A stretch of DNA of 64,000 nt from Rhabditoides inermis (GCA_963966185.1 CAWZYM010000399.1:671001-735000), one strand, 5' to 3'. Shown: positions 1 through 13,076, counted from the stretch's first letter. Notes: a model not told the origin generated them from the letters alone. Translations and numbers: made by a program.

Positions 1-2102
1 GAAACAACACCTTCTTCGCATGCACGACGACACAAAAGCGTGTTGTTGGGGGGAGCGGGTGTGGAATTGAGTAAGTGTGTTGAATGGGACATGTCCTCGC
101 CTCCCCCTTCCGTATCACCCCCCTTATTCACTCACTCACAACAACATCTCTCACTCACTCACTCCCCGATGATACCCCTCACAAGATGCAATTGAGGGCA
201 GAGCGGTTCGTGAGAGTGAGTGAGTGAATTTGTGCTCACAAAGTCAACGGGGCGCCTCAATTGCCAGTGGGAGCCGCTCTTTCCGGGGGGCGAGGGAGGG
301 CAAATCAAGGCGCGCTCTCGAGCTCCGGAGGCGATTACCCCTTTCCCTCTCTAGCGTATCCTGTGTGGTGTGTGTACACACAGCAGTAGCCTAAGGAGCC
401 GTTGCCGCATGCAATCTGCTGAATCATTCAACTCGGCGGCTCGGCTTTCATCGCAGGAAGAGGGCTGGTTGTGGGGAGAGGGGGGGGGGGGGAGGAAGGA
501 TCGCGTGCCAGCATCCATGTACTCGGGCTCTCGGGCCGCGCCCGTATGATCAGAGGCCAATTGAAATAGGGGAGAGATGGGGAGGAGAAGGAGAGAGAGA
601 GAGACTCCGGGCGATGAAACGAGGCTAATTCTCGCGCATCCGGACATGAAGATGCCCGCTGCTGATTCGCCCAATTTGCCGCAGCAGAAACCTCTCCCCC
701 CCCTCCTCCTCCCTTCCACGCCCATCTGACGTCACTGACAGGGGTCAATCTCGCTGTGAGGCAGAGCGGCACATGCCCCCTCTCACACCCTATCAGCGCT
801 ATGCAAATTGAAGCGGACATGTGAGTGGATGTGGGGAGGGAGCACTTAGGATGTGAGTGCCGCTGCTACCGTAGTACCTTTCGCGGCGGGACTCTTGTGG
901 ATGCCAGTGAGTCGGTTGCTGAGGTTCTCGGAAACGCTGGTCACCTGGAATGCGTATATGGAGGAGGCGCTAATCGGCGTGCGACGAGTGGCGTGTGACT
1001 GTGGGTGCTGCACTCTCACCTTCCAACCGACGCGGAATCCCTCTCCCTCCGCGCCTTCTCCCACGCGTAGATAGTCGCACTCGCGACTCTCGCCGCCCGC
1101 CAGACACCGCAGCGCACTGGAATACACACCTCATTTGCATAATCAGGCAGTAGTCTACCTGCAGCCGCGCTGCTCTGCGCCGTCCTCGGACACTATGATA
1201 GAGTCGGCACGCGGCACGTCCCTGCAATCCACTTATCACCCCTCATTTCCGGCATCTGGCATCCCTTCTCTCTCTCTCTCTCTTCTTCCTGCCCCCATTT
1301 ACCGGGATATCGTCCGCCCGGGATCGCCGGGTGTCTCGCCCGACACAACGTGCGAGTCGTTGAACGACTAAACACACATTCACATTTGCATATCCCACTC
1401 GATCCAGTTGCCGGTCAACTGGTTTTTGCCTCTCTGTTTTGTATGCGTTAGTCTCAGCTGTCGACTCAATTGCGCAACTCGCCCCATTCATTGTCTACTA
1501 CCTTCTCGATGACGTCATCGCGTGTATCGTCGTCGTCGGCGTTGTCAGTGTGCGCATCGAACGGGATCAGGTCAACGTCCTGCAATTAGCCCGTGATTGT
1601 TGTCGTGATTCACATTCACACACACGCGGACTAGGCTATCTGACGGAACGATCTGCCGCCGTCCGCTCGCTGCTGCCAGCCACTTTTGCTCAGTCACCAA
1701 CCGCATTCATTATCTATGCTACACATCCATTCTCATGTGCTGCCATCGACACACACACACACACCGCTAATAAACGTCCCCCGATATTGATTGAGAGAGG
1801 GGAGAGAGGGGAGGGGGAGAGGAAGAAGTGACACTCTGGCGCGGCTTGACCCTGTCATCGGATGTGAGAGTGAGAGCCGGCGCTGTGAGTGGCTACCCCC
1901 GCTCTCTCTCTACTGTTTGTCGTGGCTAATGCGCAAATAATCCGCGCCTATGACAAGCTCACCCACCAACTTACGTTCGTCAACTTACTCAAGGGGATCA
2001 GAGGTTGCGGAAGAAAGGGGGCAACTGACCTAATCGAGATAAAACACCAACGTACGAGAACGGAATACCTCTTAGTATCATTGGTTTCAAAATGAAGTGT
2101 AC
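1..2102. other. Unresolved flank: possible 3' end of the MAM-like gene, otherwise intergenic
   Basis: No convincing complete gene is visible. The stretch is rich in CACTC/GAGTG short repeats and GA or CT runs. On the minus strand a 67-nt candidate exon at 878-944 has an acceptor (TTCCAG), a donor (GGTACT) and the right phase to follow the last clear exon of the MAM-like gene, but its protein shows no family signal and I found no convincing next exon or stop. The longer open frames here (for example minus 351-725 and 428-820) are Gly/Arg/Ser-rich shadows of low-complexity DNA. Confidence 0.4.
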
Positions 2103-4839
2103 CTTTGCCGCGCAGTTCTCGGGCGTGTCTACGTGGGCAAAGTAGTCGATGGTGTCGACTATGAGCAGACCGCCCTCCGGCTGATTCTCGAAGCCGTAGC
2201 CCCGCAACACGATCTAGAATAACAGTTTTTTGTCTCTGGAACTAAAATCCCGGCAACATGATCTACAATCATTTGTCTCCGGAACTAAACTCTCTCCAAC
2301 ACGATCTATAATTTTAGAATAAGTAGCTTTTCGGTCTCCGGAACTAAAATCCCCGCAACACGTACACGATCTATAATTTTTTATAATAAGTAGTGTTTTT
2401 GTGTATCCGGAACTAATTTTTTTCAAGATATATGACGTATATGTCTACGTGTACTTGAAGACTTTCTCAACTATTCAATATTTCATACACCCACTGGATG
2501 CATGTCTAAAAAGAGACCTACCTCGAATGGCTCCAGAATCGGCGGGATAGATGTGACTATGGTGTGGTTTTCGGGGATTCTGATAGTGAGACAGTTCTCC
2601 AGCACCGCGTCCGTCGGCTGAAATGTCAATATGAATATGCACCCGATTTTAGAGACGTATGAACACTTTTCAAAAGTGACTATGAAGAAGAGGAGGATAG
2701 AGAAATTGGGAAAGATAAGGAGAGAGGGGTGTATGAGATAGAGATAGTCAGAGAGAGATGGAGAGACATAGAGAGAGAGACATAGAGAGAGAGACATAGA
2801 GAAAGAGAAGAGTCAAATACCTTTTTGGTGCACACGTCTAGATCGGGCTCTTGTCCGGCGGAGCGCGCGCGACTCGACCATAGTCGAAACGAGAGGATGC
2901 CGTTCGATCTGAAACGCCACGTTGCCGCCCGCTTAGCAACACGCATCTCTAAACACTGAAAAACCCGGCGCGCATCACAAGCCGCGCATCTCTCCGCCTA
3001 TATCACGGAAGGTCCTCACGAAACGGATCGGCCGGGAGCCGTGAGGGTTATCTTGAGGCCGTCATCAGGTCGCACCGACCGGTCAGACGCCGTCGGCGAA
3101 CCACTTGACCAACCTTTTTTTACTGGATAATTACACAGTCGAACTACGCCTTAAAATTTTTTGAAGAAGAACTCCGGGGAAGCAAAATGATACTTAGGAA
3201 CACGATTCTGGCAATGAAAATTCTGAGAGACTTCAAAAAGTTACGTTTTTGAATTATTTATGACGATTCCTTTGTCCAAATAGCCTAATTGAACGAGGGC
3301 GGAGCCTCACTCCGTTGCCCACCGCTGCCGTACTCGCGGTTTCCCGCCAAAATCTGGTTCCGGGCGCGCTAATGTTTGGGGACGGTGTCTCTTTCCCCGC
3401 AGTTCTTCTTTAACTGCGTTGTATGGACGTAAGTGTAGGGTTGTACCTCTGGCATCCGATCGGGGGCGCGACGAACAGCCCGTTGACGGCGGCCGGTCTC
3501 GGATCGGACGCGAGCAGAAAGAACGCGCCGCCTGAACGCCTCGATATTTCGGGTCGATAGTAAAGGAGTCAGACTAGATTATGTATTGAAAAAAAAGTTG
3601 AATATGATCACTATTTCAGTGTCGCTGACCGGGCATGACGCGGCTGCCGGTGATGAGGCTCATCTTGGCGTTGTCCACGCTGCCCTCGCCCGTCACCCAG
3701 TCCAGATCGTCCTGCGCCACGTTGCGCCACTTGCACTGCAAAAGATGATGCGTAAGGGTAGCATGTACATTTTCATTCTTGAACATTTTTGTATAATCAT
3801 TGCTCCTATGTATGCTTGTCCCTACCGATTGTAATAAGCATGTGAATGATTACAAACTGCGCATGAGCGAAACTTTCTCACATCCTCGATAGTCTTGCAC
3901 TGCAGGTCGACGTCGTTCTTGGCGTACTCGCTGCCGCGTTCCGAATACGCTCTGGCCTGCACGCCCTCGCCGAGAAAGCCTGTAAACATAATCATAGATC
4001 TGCTGCATTCGCTGAGTGACAATGTCAATCTTCATTGTCTATACGCACCGTGGTACTGTCCACCGGTGGCGTACTGTCCTCCTCCGTACTGTCCTCCGTT
4101 CGGCGGGGGTGGCTGTACGATGTCTGTGTAGTGTCCGCCGGCCGCCGTCTGTTCGGGAAACACGGCGGACTGTGTGGCTATCGGCTGCGCGTACTGCACC
4201 GCCCGCGAGTTACAGCCGCCGATGCCTGTGAAAGGTACGGTCAGTCCCCTCACAGCACTCCCGAATATCCCCCAACACTTGCAAAGACAATGACAGAACT
4301 TTAAATCACATATCCGAACCAGAGAGTGCGAATCCAATCTACTTCTCAACTAATCGCAATGGATACATCGATGATATCGTTGCCAGCGCTATAATCTCTT
4401 CACTCTTTGTTACCGTAGTGATGCGCGGCGACGGAGCAGTGATTGTGCGGGTTGGAGAGGCAGGCGAACACTGTAAAATTTGCATTATTAAAATATGTTT
4501 GTCGATTTTGTTTGTTGATTCTTGTTCATGTGTGAGGAGGTGGGGACGGACTAGATACGGTTCGCACTCTCGATTTCCCTCTAATTGCCCCGGAGGGACA
4601 TGTATCTCGGGTCTGCCTTTCGGTGTCTAGCATGACCCAAATCCGGATCATATAGAAAGAAAAAGTACGAATTGAATTTGCTTCGTACACGGAAAATACT
4701 GGATATACTAGGTGGCGGGTAACGGTGTGAGCAATAATTGACAAAAACCATGTGTAAGCTGCTTATAAATTATAAGTTGTAAGCACAACATTTTACCTGT
4801 TTGAGCGAGCGCGATAGAGTAGACTAATAATAGGAGCAT
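2103..4839 (-). CDS. Secreted protein with MAM-like domain (3' end not found)
   Basis: The ATG at 4839 opens a short exon that reads as a signal peptide (MLLLLVYSIALAQT). Exons in transcript order: 4797-4839, 4414-4470, 4049-4225, 3882-3979, 3630-3735, 3447-3531, about 2821-2946, 2522-2617, 2103-2213. Exon 3 carries a Gly/Gln/Tyr-rich run with repeated GGQY. The following part has an ordered Cys/Trp pattern resembling a MAM domain: C..W, then DDLDW..G, an AxxGLFVAPP..C segment, W.F...G.L.F.LW, and a closing DTIDY.A...C. MAM domains are extracellular adhesion modules, so a secreted or matrix role is inferred. Phases agree for exons 1-6 and 7-9. The junction between 3447-3531 and the 2821-2946 exon does not keep frame, so a small exon is missing or a boundary is wrong. 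The 3' end may lie in 1-2100 or outside the window. Family assignment is tentative. Confidence 0.45.
2214..2430. repeat. Imperfect tandem repeat (about 60-nt unit) in an intron, reaching the exon edge
   Basis: Three to four units share TCTCCGGAACTAAAAT, CCCGCAACACGATCTA and TAGAATAAGTAG blocks. The CCCGCAACACGATCTAG block is also the acceptor plus first bases of the exon at 2103-2213 (minus strand), so the repeat unit crosses the splice junction. Confidence 0.7.
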
Positions 4840-5242
4840 CGTTCGATAGATTCAGCTCATGCTTGTTTCGACTGTAGGGGAGTGAGCGATACAACACATA
4901 CAATCACTGAGACACTGCAAAAATTTACATGAATAATTAACTTTATATATAACAGAAGTCATGCAAACAGGCAGAAATCATCTACGGTAATAAAACAATG
5001 GAAATGTATAGAAGGCGAGAGTACGGTAGGAAAATCGAGGGGGTAGGCGTGAATGCACAGATGGTGAAAGTGAAAGAGAGACGAGGTGAAATGACTCGAG
5101 GCGGGCCGTGAATAGGCCGAGGGTCAGTTCGCCATTCTGCGAGAGTGCGACAATTCACGCACAATTGCGCGAATCGGGAAGAAGACGATTATTAGACGGA
5201 GAGCGCGCGCGCTAGCCATGATCAGCCCTCTCCACCTCCCTC

Positions 5243-5306
<64 letters not shown>

Positions 5307-5936
5307 GACTTACCCTTTCCGCCCCCGAAACGGGTCACAAACCGATCGGCGCACAACAAGCCGGAATGTGAGTTCGCACTCTCATGATAATTGCCAGTCC
5401 GTCTGCAAAGACGAACACTACACAACACACACTAACGGACTTATGTAAACGACCTCTCTCATAATCCAGGTCCCTTCCTGTACACCTATACGCAACCTGA
5501 GCTCGATGCATCATGATTAGCATTTGTGGGCAAGACTCCCCCTTCGCTCCTCTCCCACTCCCTCACTTCCGGCCGAGAGTGAGTGTTGAGTTGAGGTGGG
5601 TGAGTCGTCGCCTCCTAGTCCTAGCTCGTTAGCATATTCGGACACGCACCACACTCACTCACTCCCCTACTTCTCCGAAAATCGCATTAGAATACACTGA
5701 AAAGTTCAAGACTCTGGATGCTCAGAAAACATTGTTCGTTTATTGATCAAAAAGCGAATGGAAATGGTCTTTCAAATGACAGAGGGTTGCGGCAACGCGA
5801 GATCGAATAATGGATAAGTGTAAGCGGGAGACGACGAGATCGTGATAAAAAATAAACCTTGCAGCAATACATTGTACAGAATAAAAATCATCTGGAACGA
5901 ACACATGATAACATTTGGTCGAGGAGTCGATTGAGA
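4840..5936. repeat. Intergenic stretch with a (CT)n tract at 5246-5303
   Basis: This stretch lies between the start of the MAM-like gene and the 3' end of the calmodulin-like gene. It contains a near-perfect (CT)n run of about 58 nt and GAGTG/CACTC-rich DNA. On the minus strand an AATAAA (plus strand TTTATT, 5739-5744) about 195 nt past the calmodulin-like stop could be its polyadenylation signal. No gene is seen. Confidence 0.6.
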
Positions 5937-6583
5937 TCAGTTGACAGCCAGGACAAACTCTGAAAATATCATTCTTATTAAAGGATTATGTTGCGTGTGA
6001 GTGAGAGAGGTCACCAATAATAAGCCGAGGGGGGATCGGGGATCGCATGCGCTATGATCCAAGATCAATGACGGAAACGGGGAAGGGAGGGAGGGAAGGG
6101 GACGAGAGACTACCTTCTTGAATCACAATCATATTATCATCCGAGATCAATGAGAGTACGAGGAAGGAGGAGAGAGAGAGGTAGGGAAAGATGGGAGATC
6201 CTACCTTCGAATGAGATCTTTCCGTCGCCGTCGACGTCCGCCTCTCGGAAGAGCGTCTCGATGACGTGCCGCGGGAACGTCTGCCCCAGCGCCAGCTCGT
6301 TCACGATAGAAATCATCTCCGCCTTCTCGATGTAGCCGTCCTGATCCTAGAAATACAATCTGCAAGATCTTATCGTATAGTTTTTGTACTTTTGTCACTC
6401 GTCGTCGAAATCCAATCAAAATTGCACTTTTTCTCGCCCTCTAACTGTTCGTTTTTTTCCTGAGATTTTGACGAGATATAGGAAAGGAGAGAGAGTTGTA
6501 CTCCAAGGCGCTACACACAGACACCCACACGTGAAAACATGGTAAACATGTCTCCCCTGGTTGGCGGCTAGAAGAGAGAGAGT

Positions 6584-6627
<44 letters not shown>

Positions 6628-6961
6628 TCTCCAGAGATGATGTGACTAAGCTGCCAAGAAATGGAGACGCGAGTGAGTGTTGTGTCATAACAACGAATGA
6701 TGAGCGAGGCCATCTTTCTGTTTCCTGTCGTTTCCTGTCGCCATGAAACACAACACCCTACTATACCCAACCAATTTCCTCAAGTTATGCGCGATCATCG
6801 TAAACACTCATTTGCATATTCGAGCCATACCTTGTCGAACATCTGGAACTGCTCCTGGAGCTGGGCGAAGGTGTACTTGTTGCGAGACGCGGCGCCGGCC
6901 ATCAACGTGGTGAACTCGTCGAAGGTGATCACGCCGTTCTCTGGAAGATAATGGATGAGCG

Positions 6962-6995
<34 letters not shown>

Positions 6996-7648
6996 GGAGG
7001 GAGATGAAGCCATCTACTACCGCACCCCACTCACACGTCTCGCGGCGTTAGCGCTGACATGTGTGTGGCACGCACTTGAAAATAGAAAGGAGAGAGAGAG
7101 AGAGAGTAGTGGAAAACATGGTGGTCGCCGTACGACGACGGAAGTGTAGAATACTATCGAAATGTGAGCAGAGAGTGTGAAAAAATGGTAGGAGAGCATT
7201 CTGGTGAGGATGATGTTATTGAGGAAATGGTGAGATGAATCGTAATAATATACCCAGATGAAGACGGAAGAGAGAGAGAGAGAGATATATATAGATAGAG
7301 ATAGAGAGAGAGAGAGAGAGAGACCCTCCCACGTACTGTCATTGTCTCCGTGGTGCATGATCATGGTGAGCTCTAGCTTGGAGGGGTTCTGTCCGCACTT
7401 CTTCATCGCAGCCTCCAGCTCGTCCGCCGTGATGAACCCGTCGTTGTTGGCGTCGAAAAAGTTGAACGCCTTCTTGTACTCTGCAGTTTCGGCATATTTT
7501 GCGATATTGCTGCGACAACATTGAACCTTCGTCTACTTCGTCTCAACATCGCAGGGTGGCATCTGATTTCACACGTGGTGGTGTGCACTACTCTTGTAAA
7601 CGAACACCGAGAGAGGAGAGATGTGCACTCTCTTTCTCTCCTCTCTCT

Positions 7649-7693
<45 letters not shown>

Positions 7694-8510
7694 TCCTCTC
7701 CCTCTCTCTCTCAGCTCTCTCAGCTCTCTCAGAGGGTGCGACACCGGCGGCGTGTAATCGAGTGAACCTCACTGATTGTGTGTGTGTTCGACCCGGGGCA
7801 AACTGCGACAAATGTGCACCCGTGTTTACCCCACCGTCCGCACACTTTTTTTACATGTATGATTTCTCTAACCAACCATGAAATGCCGACAGTCATGCAT
7901 CCACAATGTCTGCGGCGGTGTTTTGTGTAAAGGAATTTGTGAGGAGATTTAGCTACCTTTTTGGGACAGTACACCGATTTATCAGCTACTGGAAACTGCT
8001 TGGAATCAGGCAGGAAACAAATACTCTCCTTTGAAAAGATTCTGAACAATATTCTTGAATCTTAAAACACAATAACAAGGTAAACGAATCTTTTTGATAT
8101 GATCACTCCAGTTAGACACCTCAATTTTACTTGGTGATCACAACATTCTTTTTCATTGCTACGAAAAATGAATAGCAATAGCGCACACCGCCTTTTCACA
8201 CAAATTCTCGTAAGTGGGGTTATTGCCAGCGGCCCTATAATAGAGGGTTGTTGAAAAAAGAGCGTAGAAAAAACAACCCTCCCTCACGCTCACCCTCGAT
8301 CTTGTTGTTGCAGTTTCCGGTGCCGGGAATCTAAAATAAACATGATCGAACTAATCACTGCATTCGCGAACAAACAAACACACACGTGTGTCACTTGATT
8401 TCTGATTGGTCTACGAGAAACGGTAAGCAGTAAATAGAGTTATAGAGTAAGAGTAACTAATGACAGGAAATATAGAGAACTTGAAAACAGTTTACCTTTC
8501 CTGCAAACAT
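5937..8510 (-). CDS. Calmodulin-like protein with four EF hands
   Basis: Six exons (8496-8510, 8294-8330, 7337-7480, 6831-6940, 6205-6346, 5937-5959) join in frame to 156 residues, close to calmodulin's length. Four canonical 12-residue Ca2+ loops are visible: DANNDGFITADE, DNDKNGVITFDE, DKDQDGYIEKAE and DVDGDGKISFEE. Each has acidic residues at positions 1, 3 and 12 and Gly at position 6, so all four should bind calcium. The short N-terminal leader (MFAGKIPGTGNCNNKIE) replaces calmodulin's usual start and contains one Cys. The linker between hands 2 and 3 is longer than in calmodulin. Loop 2 is assembled across an intron. A cytosolic Ca2+ sensor role is inferred; no target-specific motif is seen. 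Introns hold (GA)n/(CT)n microsatellites. It is divergently arranged with the Cys-rich gene that starts 700 nt away. The ATG choice rests on frame and donor fit; no other in-frame ATG is close. Confidence 0.9.
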
Positions 8511-9074
8511 GTCGGGAAGCTGGTGTGGGAGACAACAGGGGTAGTGAGCGACTGCGATGTGCTCCTCCTCCTCTCTCTCCTTCTCGCTCTTCCAGAGAAG
8601 GGGCGGGGCGACCGCAATTTTGCCGTCCACGCTGCCGCCGCCAAAAATTTCGAGAGGAGATTTCTCGACGCCGCCGCTCGAATTTGGCAATATTCGGTGG
8701 CGTCTGCCTTCGTCGAGAGTTCTTGCGAGTCACGCGGCTCCACAAATGTGATTAGTCGAGTAAAACCGGCACACGCTGCCCGCTCCCTCCCCGGGGGAAA
8801 TCTACCAGCAATATCAACAGCATATGCGAATTTGTTTGCGAAACGATTCATGTTTGCGCCAAGAAATTCTCTGCATATTCACATGCACTTGCGCGGCGTA
8901 CGCTCATGCTCATTTGTCAGAAGAGAGACTCATCATCAAAAGTGCTCGCCGTGGCGAATTCGCCTCGAGTGTTTCATATTGTTTGATCAAACCGCTCGCA
9001 CTCCCCGCCTCGCGCTTGAGACACACACACACAAATCAGCGTAGTTCTTCACTGGCAACCAGCCTAGTCCCTCA

Positions 9075-9129
<55 letters not shown>

Positions 9130-9207
9130 CGGCGATCCTGTCAGGGTAAATACGTGTGACTCCTAGAGAGAGACACGACTCCGCCCCTGCGCCTGCACTC
9201 GATCAGC
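8511..9207. other. Divergent intergenic region between calmodulin-like and Cys-rich genes
   Basis: It presumably holds the promoters of both flanking genes. The visible structure is a (CT)n run at 9078-9125, about 80 nt before the Cys-rich ATG. No TATA-like or other specific element can be claimed. The long plus-strand frame here (from 8460) overlaps the calmodulin-like first exon and has no family signal. Confidence 0.4.
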
Positions 9208-12200
9208 ATGCGACCGCTGGCGCTACTCTTTCTGGTGGTAAGTACAGTTAACCTACCTTTATCTGTAAACCTTTCAGGTATGGGCGGCTTGCAACGCGCA
9301 AACGCACGACCTCATGTGTCCTCAGTGTCCCGCCGGATCAATGTGCGATCGAAACACGGGAAGGTGAGGAGAGTTGTGAAATATGAATTATGCGTCACCC
9401 TTTTGCAGATGTCAAGTGTTCCGGACGCCGGTGTCGAACGAGGTGAACAAGTGCGCGAACGTGTACTGTCCTCTCGGCAGCGCGTGCGATTCGAACACCG
9501 GCATCTGCCAGGTGTTCCGATATCCCGCCGAGTCCACCACCAGCAAGCCGTGCGCCAACTGTCCAGCAGGTTTTTATCAATCACTCTATGTGTCTGTGTT
9601 CTTTTATACCGTAATAAAAAATTTGTATTCGTTTTTCAGGCACGTCGTGCGACTCGAACACGGGCATTTGTCGCTCGTTCCGCACGCCTAGTGTGGCCGT
9701 GCCGACATCAGCCTGCGCTGTCCAATGTTCCGTTGGCTATGCGTGCGACGCGTCCACGGGTCGCTGTGTCGCCACTACCTACCGCTTCCCTGTCCGACTG
9801 CGACAGCTGGCGTCTCGCTGTGCGTCCGTCGAGTGTCCGCCCGGCATGAACTGCGACAGCAACACCGGCCGCTGCGTATTATTCCGCGATCCGTGCGTGA
9901 ACGCGGTGTGCGCGCCGAGTGACGAGTGCGACTCGACCAGCGGAGAGTGCCTGCCCCGAGTCACGTGCCGGTGGGTGTGCCCTTCTGTTCTTATAACATT
10001 CTTCATCTGCTAAGAGATTATAGAGACACATTAACACAACAGGAAACGTACAGTGCGGCAATTATTGAGCTGATCCTAGGCTATCTGTATCAAACATCTA
10101 GACTTATGGGGGACTCTAAAATGTCTCATTTCGTGTTGCAGTGGCGTGGTGTGTCCGTCGGGCTCGGAGTGCGACTCGAACACGGGCACGTGTCGCGTGC
10201 TACGCGGCGACCCATGCGAAGCGGTCCACTGCCCCGCCGGCACATACTGCAACTCAGACACTGGACGGTGTCACTCACTCGTCCCCGACCTATGCGCAAA
10301 CGTACATTCTACTAGTTCATATTTCTATTTCAGTTCAAAGTTGATGTCAATGTCACAGTGGATGCCGTCAAATATGTATTTCAATAGAGAATAACAAATT
10401 GCATGTAGGTCTCGTGTCGCGGCGGCGAGTCGTGCGACCGGAACACTGGCGCGTGTCGCGCGTTCCGTCCGTCGCACCCGCTGCAGGCTGATCCGTGCGA
10501 GAACACCTCGTGTCCAGCCGGCACCGCCTGTGACTCCAACACTGGCATGTGCACCGAATTCCGTCCCTCCGCCGACGATCCCTGCAGAGGTACGTGTCGT
10601 TCTTTCGTACTATGTTATTTCCTACTTTCGTACTTACTCTTTCGTTTTTTTCTACTTTGCTCTTTCGTCTTTCCTACTCTGCTATTTCGTACATTCGTAC
10701 ATACATACTCTTTCGTTTCCGTACTTTCGTACTTTCGTTTCGTTGCAGGTGTGGTGTGCCCATCCGGCACGGTGTGCGACTCTGTGAGTGGCTACTGCCG
10801 CGCGCAGCAGCCTCTGCTACACCCCGTCACTGTCACCACCACCACTCCATCGGGCGTCGACTGCGGCAGCGTGCAGTGCCCGGCCGGAACGAGCTGCGAT
10901 CGAAACACTGGAAGGTGAGAACAGCGCATTGTGACAATATTGCGTTACAACTGGCGCAACAGGTCCGGTTGGTTTGATTTGATACCATAAACGCTATAGA
11001 ATCGGCAAATGGTGACTTAAGGTGCGTTCGCATGCGCGACATCTGCGCGGGCGTCGTCTGTTCCTCTGGAAAGTCGTGCAAGGATGGCGTGTGCGTCGCA
11101 TCTCCCGGCGTAGTCTGTGGGAATGTCGAGTGTCCTGCCGGAGCAATCTGCGACAGCGGACGGTAACAAACGAACTTATTCATATGTAAAATTCCATGCA
11201 GTTGTGTGTCGCGCGCCGATCCGTGCGAGATGGTCACCTGTCCATCGGGCTCACCTTGTGACTCGTCCACTGGCCGCTGCTCCACCACCCACTTCCACTC
11301 GCTGCCCGACATTTGCGCCAACACCATCTGCGCCGAGGGAAGCACGTGCGATAGGTGAGGCACGCACCACAACTATATAACCGTCTCTTCAGAAACACCG
11401 GCCGCTGCACAGTGTTCCGTCCCGCTGCCGACATGCCGACCACTAACGCCCAGCTGCATTCGGTCACAAAGTGCGCAGGCGTCGTCTGCCCGACCGGATA
11501 CTCGTGCGATGCGAACACGGGAAAGTTAGTGAGCACATCCTAATGTAGACTACAACACCTTTGAAGTTGTGTGGGCTTCCGCGCGGCGAGCGACCAGCCC
11601 GCGCTCCGACAGATGGACAGCGGGGATCTGTGCGCGAATGTGCGCTGCGCCGCCGGAAGCAGCTGCGACGGGAACACGGGAATATGCAGGTGGAGTTGGC
11701 GCAGAGAGAACCTATCCACACATATGTCGCCCGTTTCGCACAGCTCGTGTCGACACTTTGTCTCGTTTTCTCGACAATGACTATCCGCAACTTTTCAACT
11801 TTTCGAAAATTACATTTCATACAATACACCTGATTACATACAGAGTGTTCCGTCCGGCTGCCGACGTGCCGTACAACGTGTGCCTGTCGATTACGTGTCC
11901 GTTCGGGTCGACCTGCGACAGCAACACCGGGCGGTGAATAATGTTTTGTCAAACAAAATCAAATGTCAAACGTTTATTCGGAAACGCAAACGAAAAACAC
12001 GATCATGCCACGTACACAACGAAATCACTAATCATTCCTAAGTCCTAAGAACCTAGTTGTAAAGTACAGGTTCAATACGCCTCTTGCATTCCATTTGTCT
12101 GACCTCCGTTCCAGATGCGTGCCTTTCAACGACGACCCGGTGGTGGTCTACTCGTGCCCGGCCAACTCGCGCTTCGTGCAGTGCGGATCCACCTGCCCCT

Positions 12201-13076
12201 ACACCTGCACCGCCATCGACCCGTGAGTAATGCTGGTAATTGATCCTCAACTCAACTGTCCACGCATCTTCGCAACTCATACTCAACTGATTCTTGTACG
12301 GGGCACGTTCTTTGATCTGTATATTCGGAAAGCGTGTGGCACTCGTAACTGCGTAGTCTTGTAGCTGTTCGGATGCGTGCGTGCCGACGTGTCAGTGCGC
12401 CGATGGGTACATTCAGAAGAGCCGCGTCGAGCCGGTGTGCGTGCCCAGCCGCGACTGCACCAGGTACAATGATGGTGAGTTTTTTTTCTCCTTTTGAACG
12501 ATTCGAGGTGATGTTGAGCCTTATTAAACTGGTCTCCATGTTGATATGGTCTGTAAGTTGAGTTTTATGTAAGTTTGAGTCTAATTAGATTGCTCTCCAC
12601 GTAAGTTGAGTCGAATTAGACCGGTTTCTGCGCGATCTCAAAATTGTGGTTTGCTGAACCTCCTATCACACCAGCGAACATTAAAGGCGCGTTTGTTGTT
12701 TCTTTCTAGTCGCGCGCTGATCCCCCCGGAACTCAAACACTGTACAGCAGTTGCTTGTATTTGCGCGCCACACAGTTTTTTATCGCTTCCCGGAGAAAAT
12801 GTTTGCTGATCCGATCGCAGCGAGTATTGACACTTTTCTGGGGACGGGCAGTACGAGATGCTATCATTTCAGTCTGCAAGAACGTCAAATGCTCCGCGGG
12901 GTACGTCTGTATCGACGGCTACTGCAACTTGAACAGCTGTCCGCCGATCAGACGGCCCGCACTCAAACCGGGATGCAGCTATAAGTAAGTTGTAATCCAT
13001 ATTTTGAACACACCCTGTCTATTTCAGGCTCATTCGGACCACTACCAATTGCCTGGCGCTCACTCTCTCCTGTTGA
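9208..13076 (+). CDS. Secreted multi-repeat Cys-rich protein with one TIL domain
   Basis: Sixteen exons join in frame to 710 residues: 9208-9237, 9278-9363, 9409-9569, 9640-9970, 10142-10301, 10409-10589, 10749-10914, 11022-11162, 11202-11354, 11393-11524, 11567-11689, 11844-11933, 12115-12222, 12365-12474, 12873-12984, 13028-13076. A signal peptide (MRPLALLFLVVWAACNA) is followed by about 19 units of the form C-x2-4-C-x5-C-[DN]-x-N-T-G-x-C, often preceded by VFRP or DP. Next comes one trypsin-inhibitor-like (TIL) domain with ten cysteines, from CPANSRF to SRDC, then a final four-Cys unit and a Cys tail. No membrane anchor is seen. TIL domains commonly inhibit serine proteases; the role of the four-Cys units is unknown to me. 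At least nine of the 15 introns are phase 2, many falling at the same point (after NTG, before the last Cys), which suggests growth by exon duplication. Confidence 0.87.
11962..12055. mobile_element. Copy of the inverted-end element in a Cys-rich gene intron
   Basis: AATCAAATG...GTTTATTCGGAAACGCAAAC...GATCATGCCACGTACACAACGAAATC matches the left end of the element at 58891. It begins about 28 nt after a splice donor. The right end is not recognised. Confidence 0.55.

Noticed and set aside
878..944. Additional 3' exon of the MAM-like gene on the minus strand
   Set aside because: Splice sites and phase fit, but the encoded 22 residues have no MAM or other signal and no following exon or stop could be found; left as a possibility only.
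5218..5448. Long open frames over (CT)n/(GA)n tracts, such as Ser-Leu or Arg-Glu polymers here and at about 19196-19603, 21877-22174, 23541-24080 and 52562-52759
   Set aside because: They are translations of microsatellites in introns or intergenic DNA, lack splice support and family similarity, and occur on both strands of the same tract.
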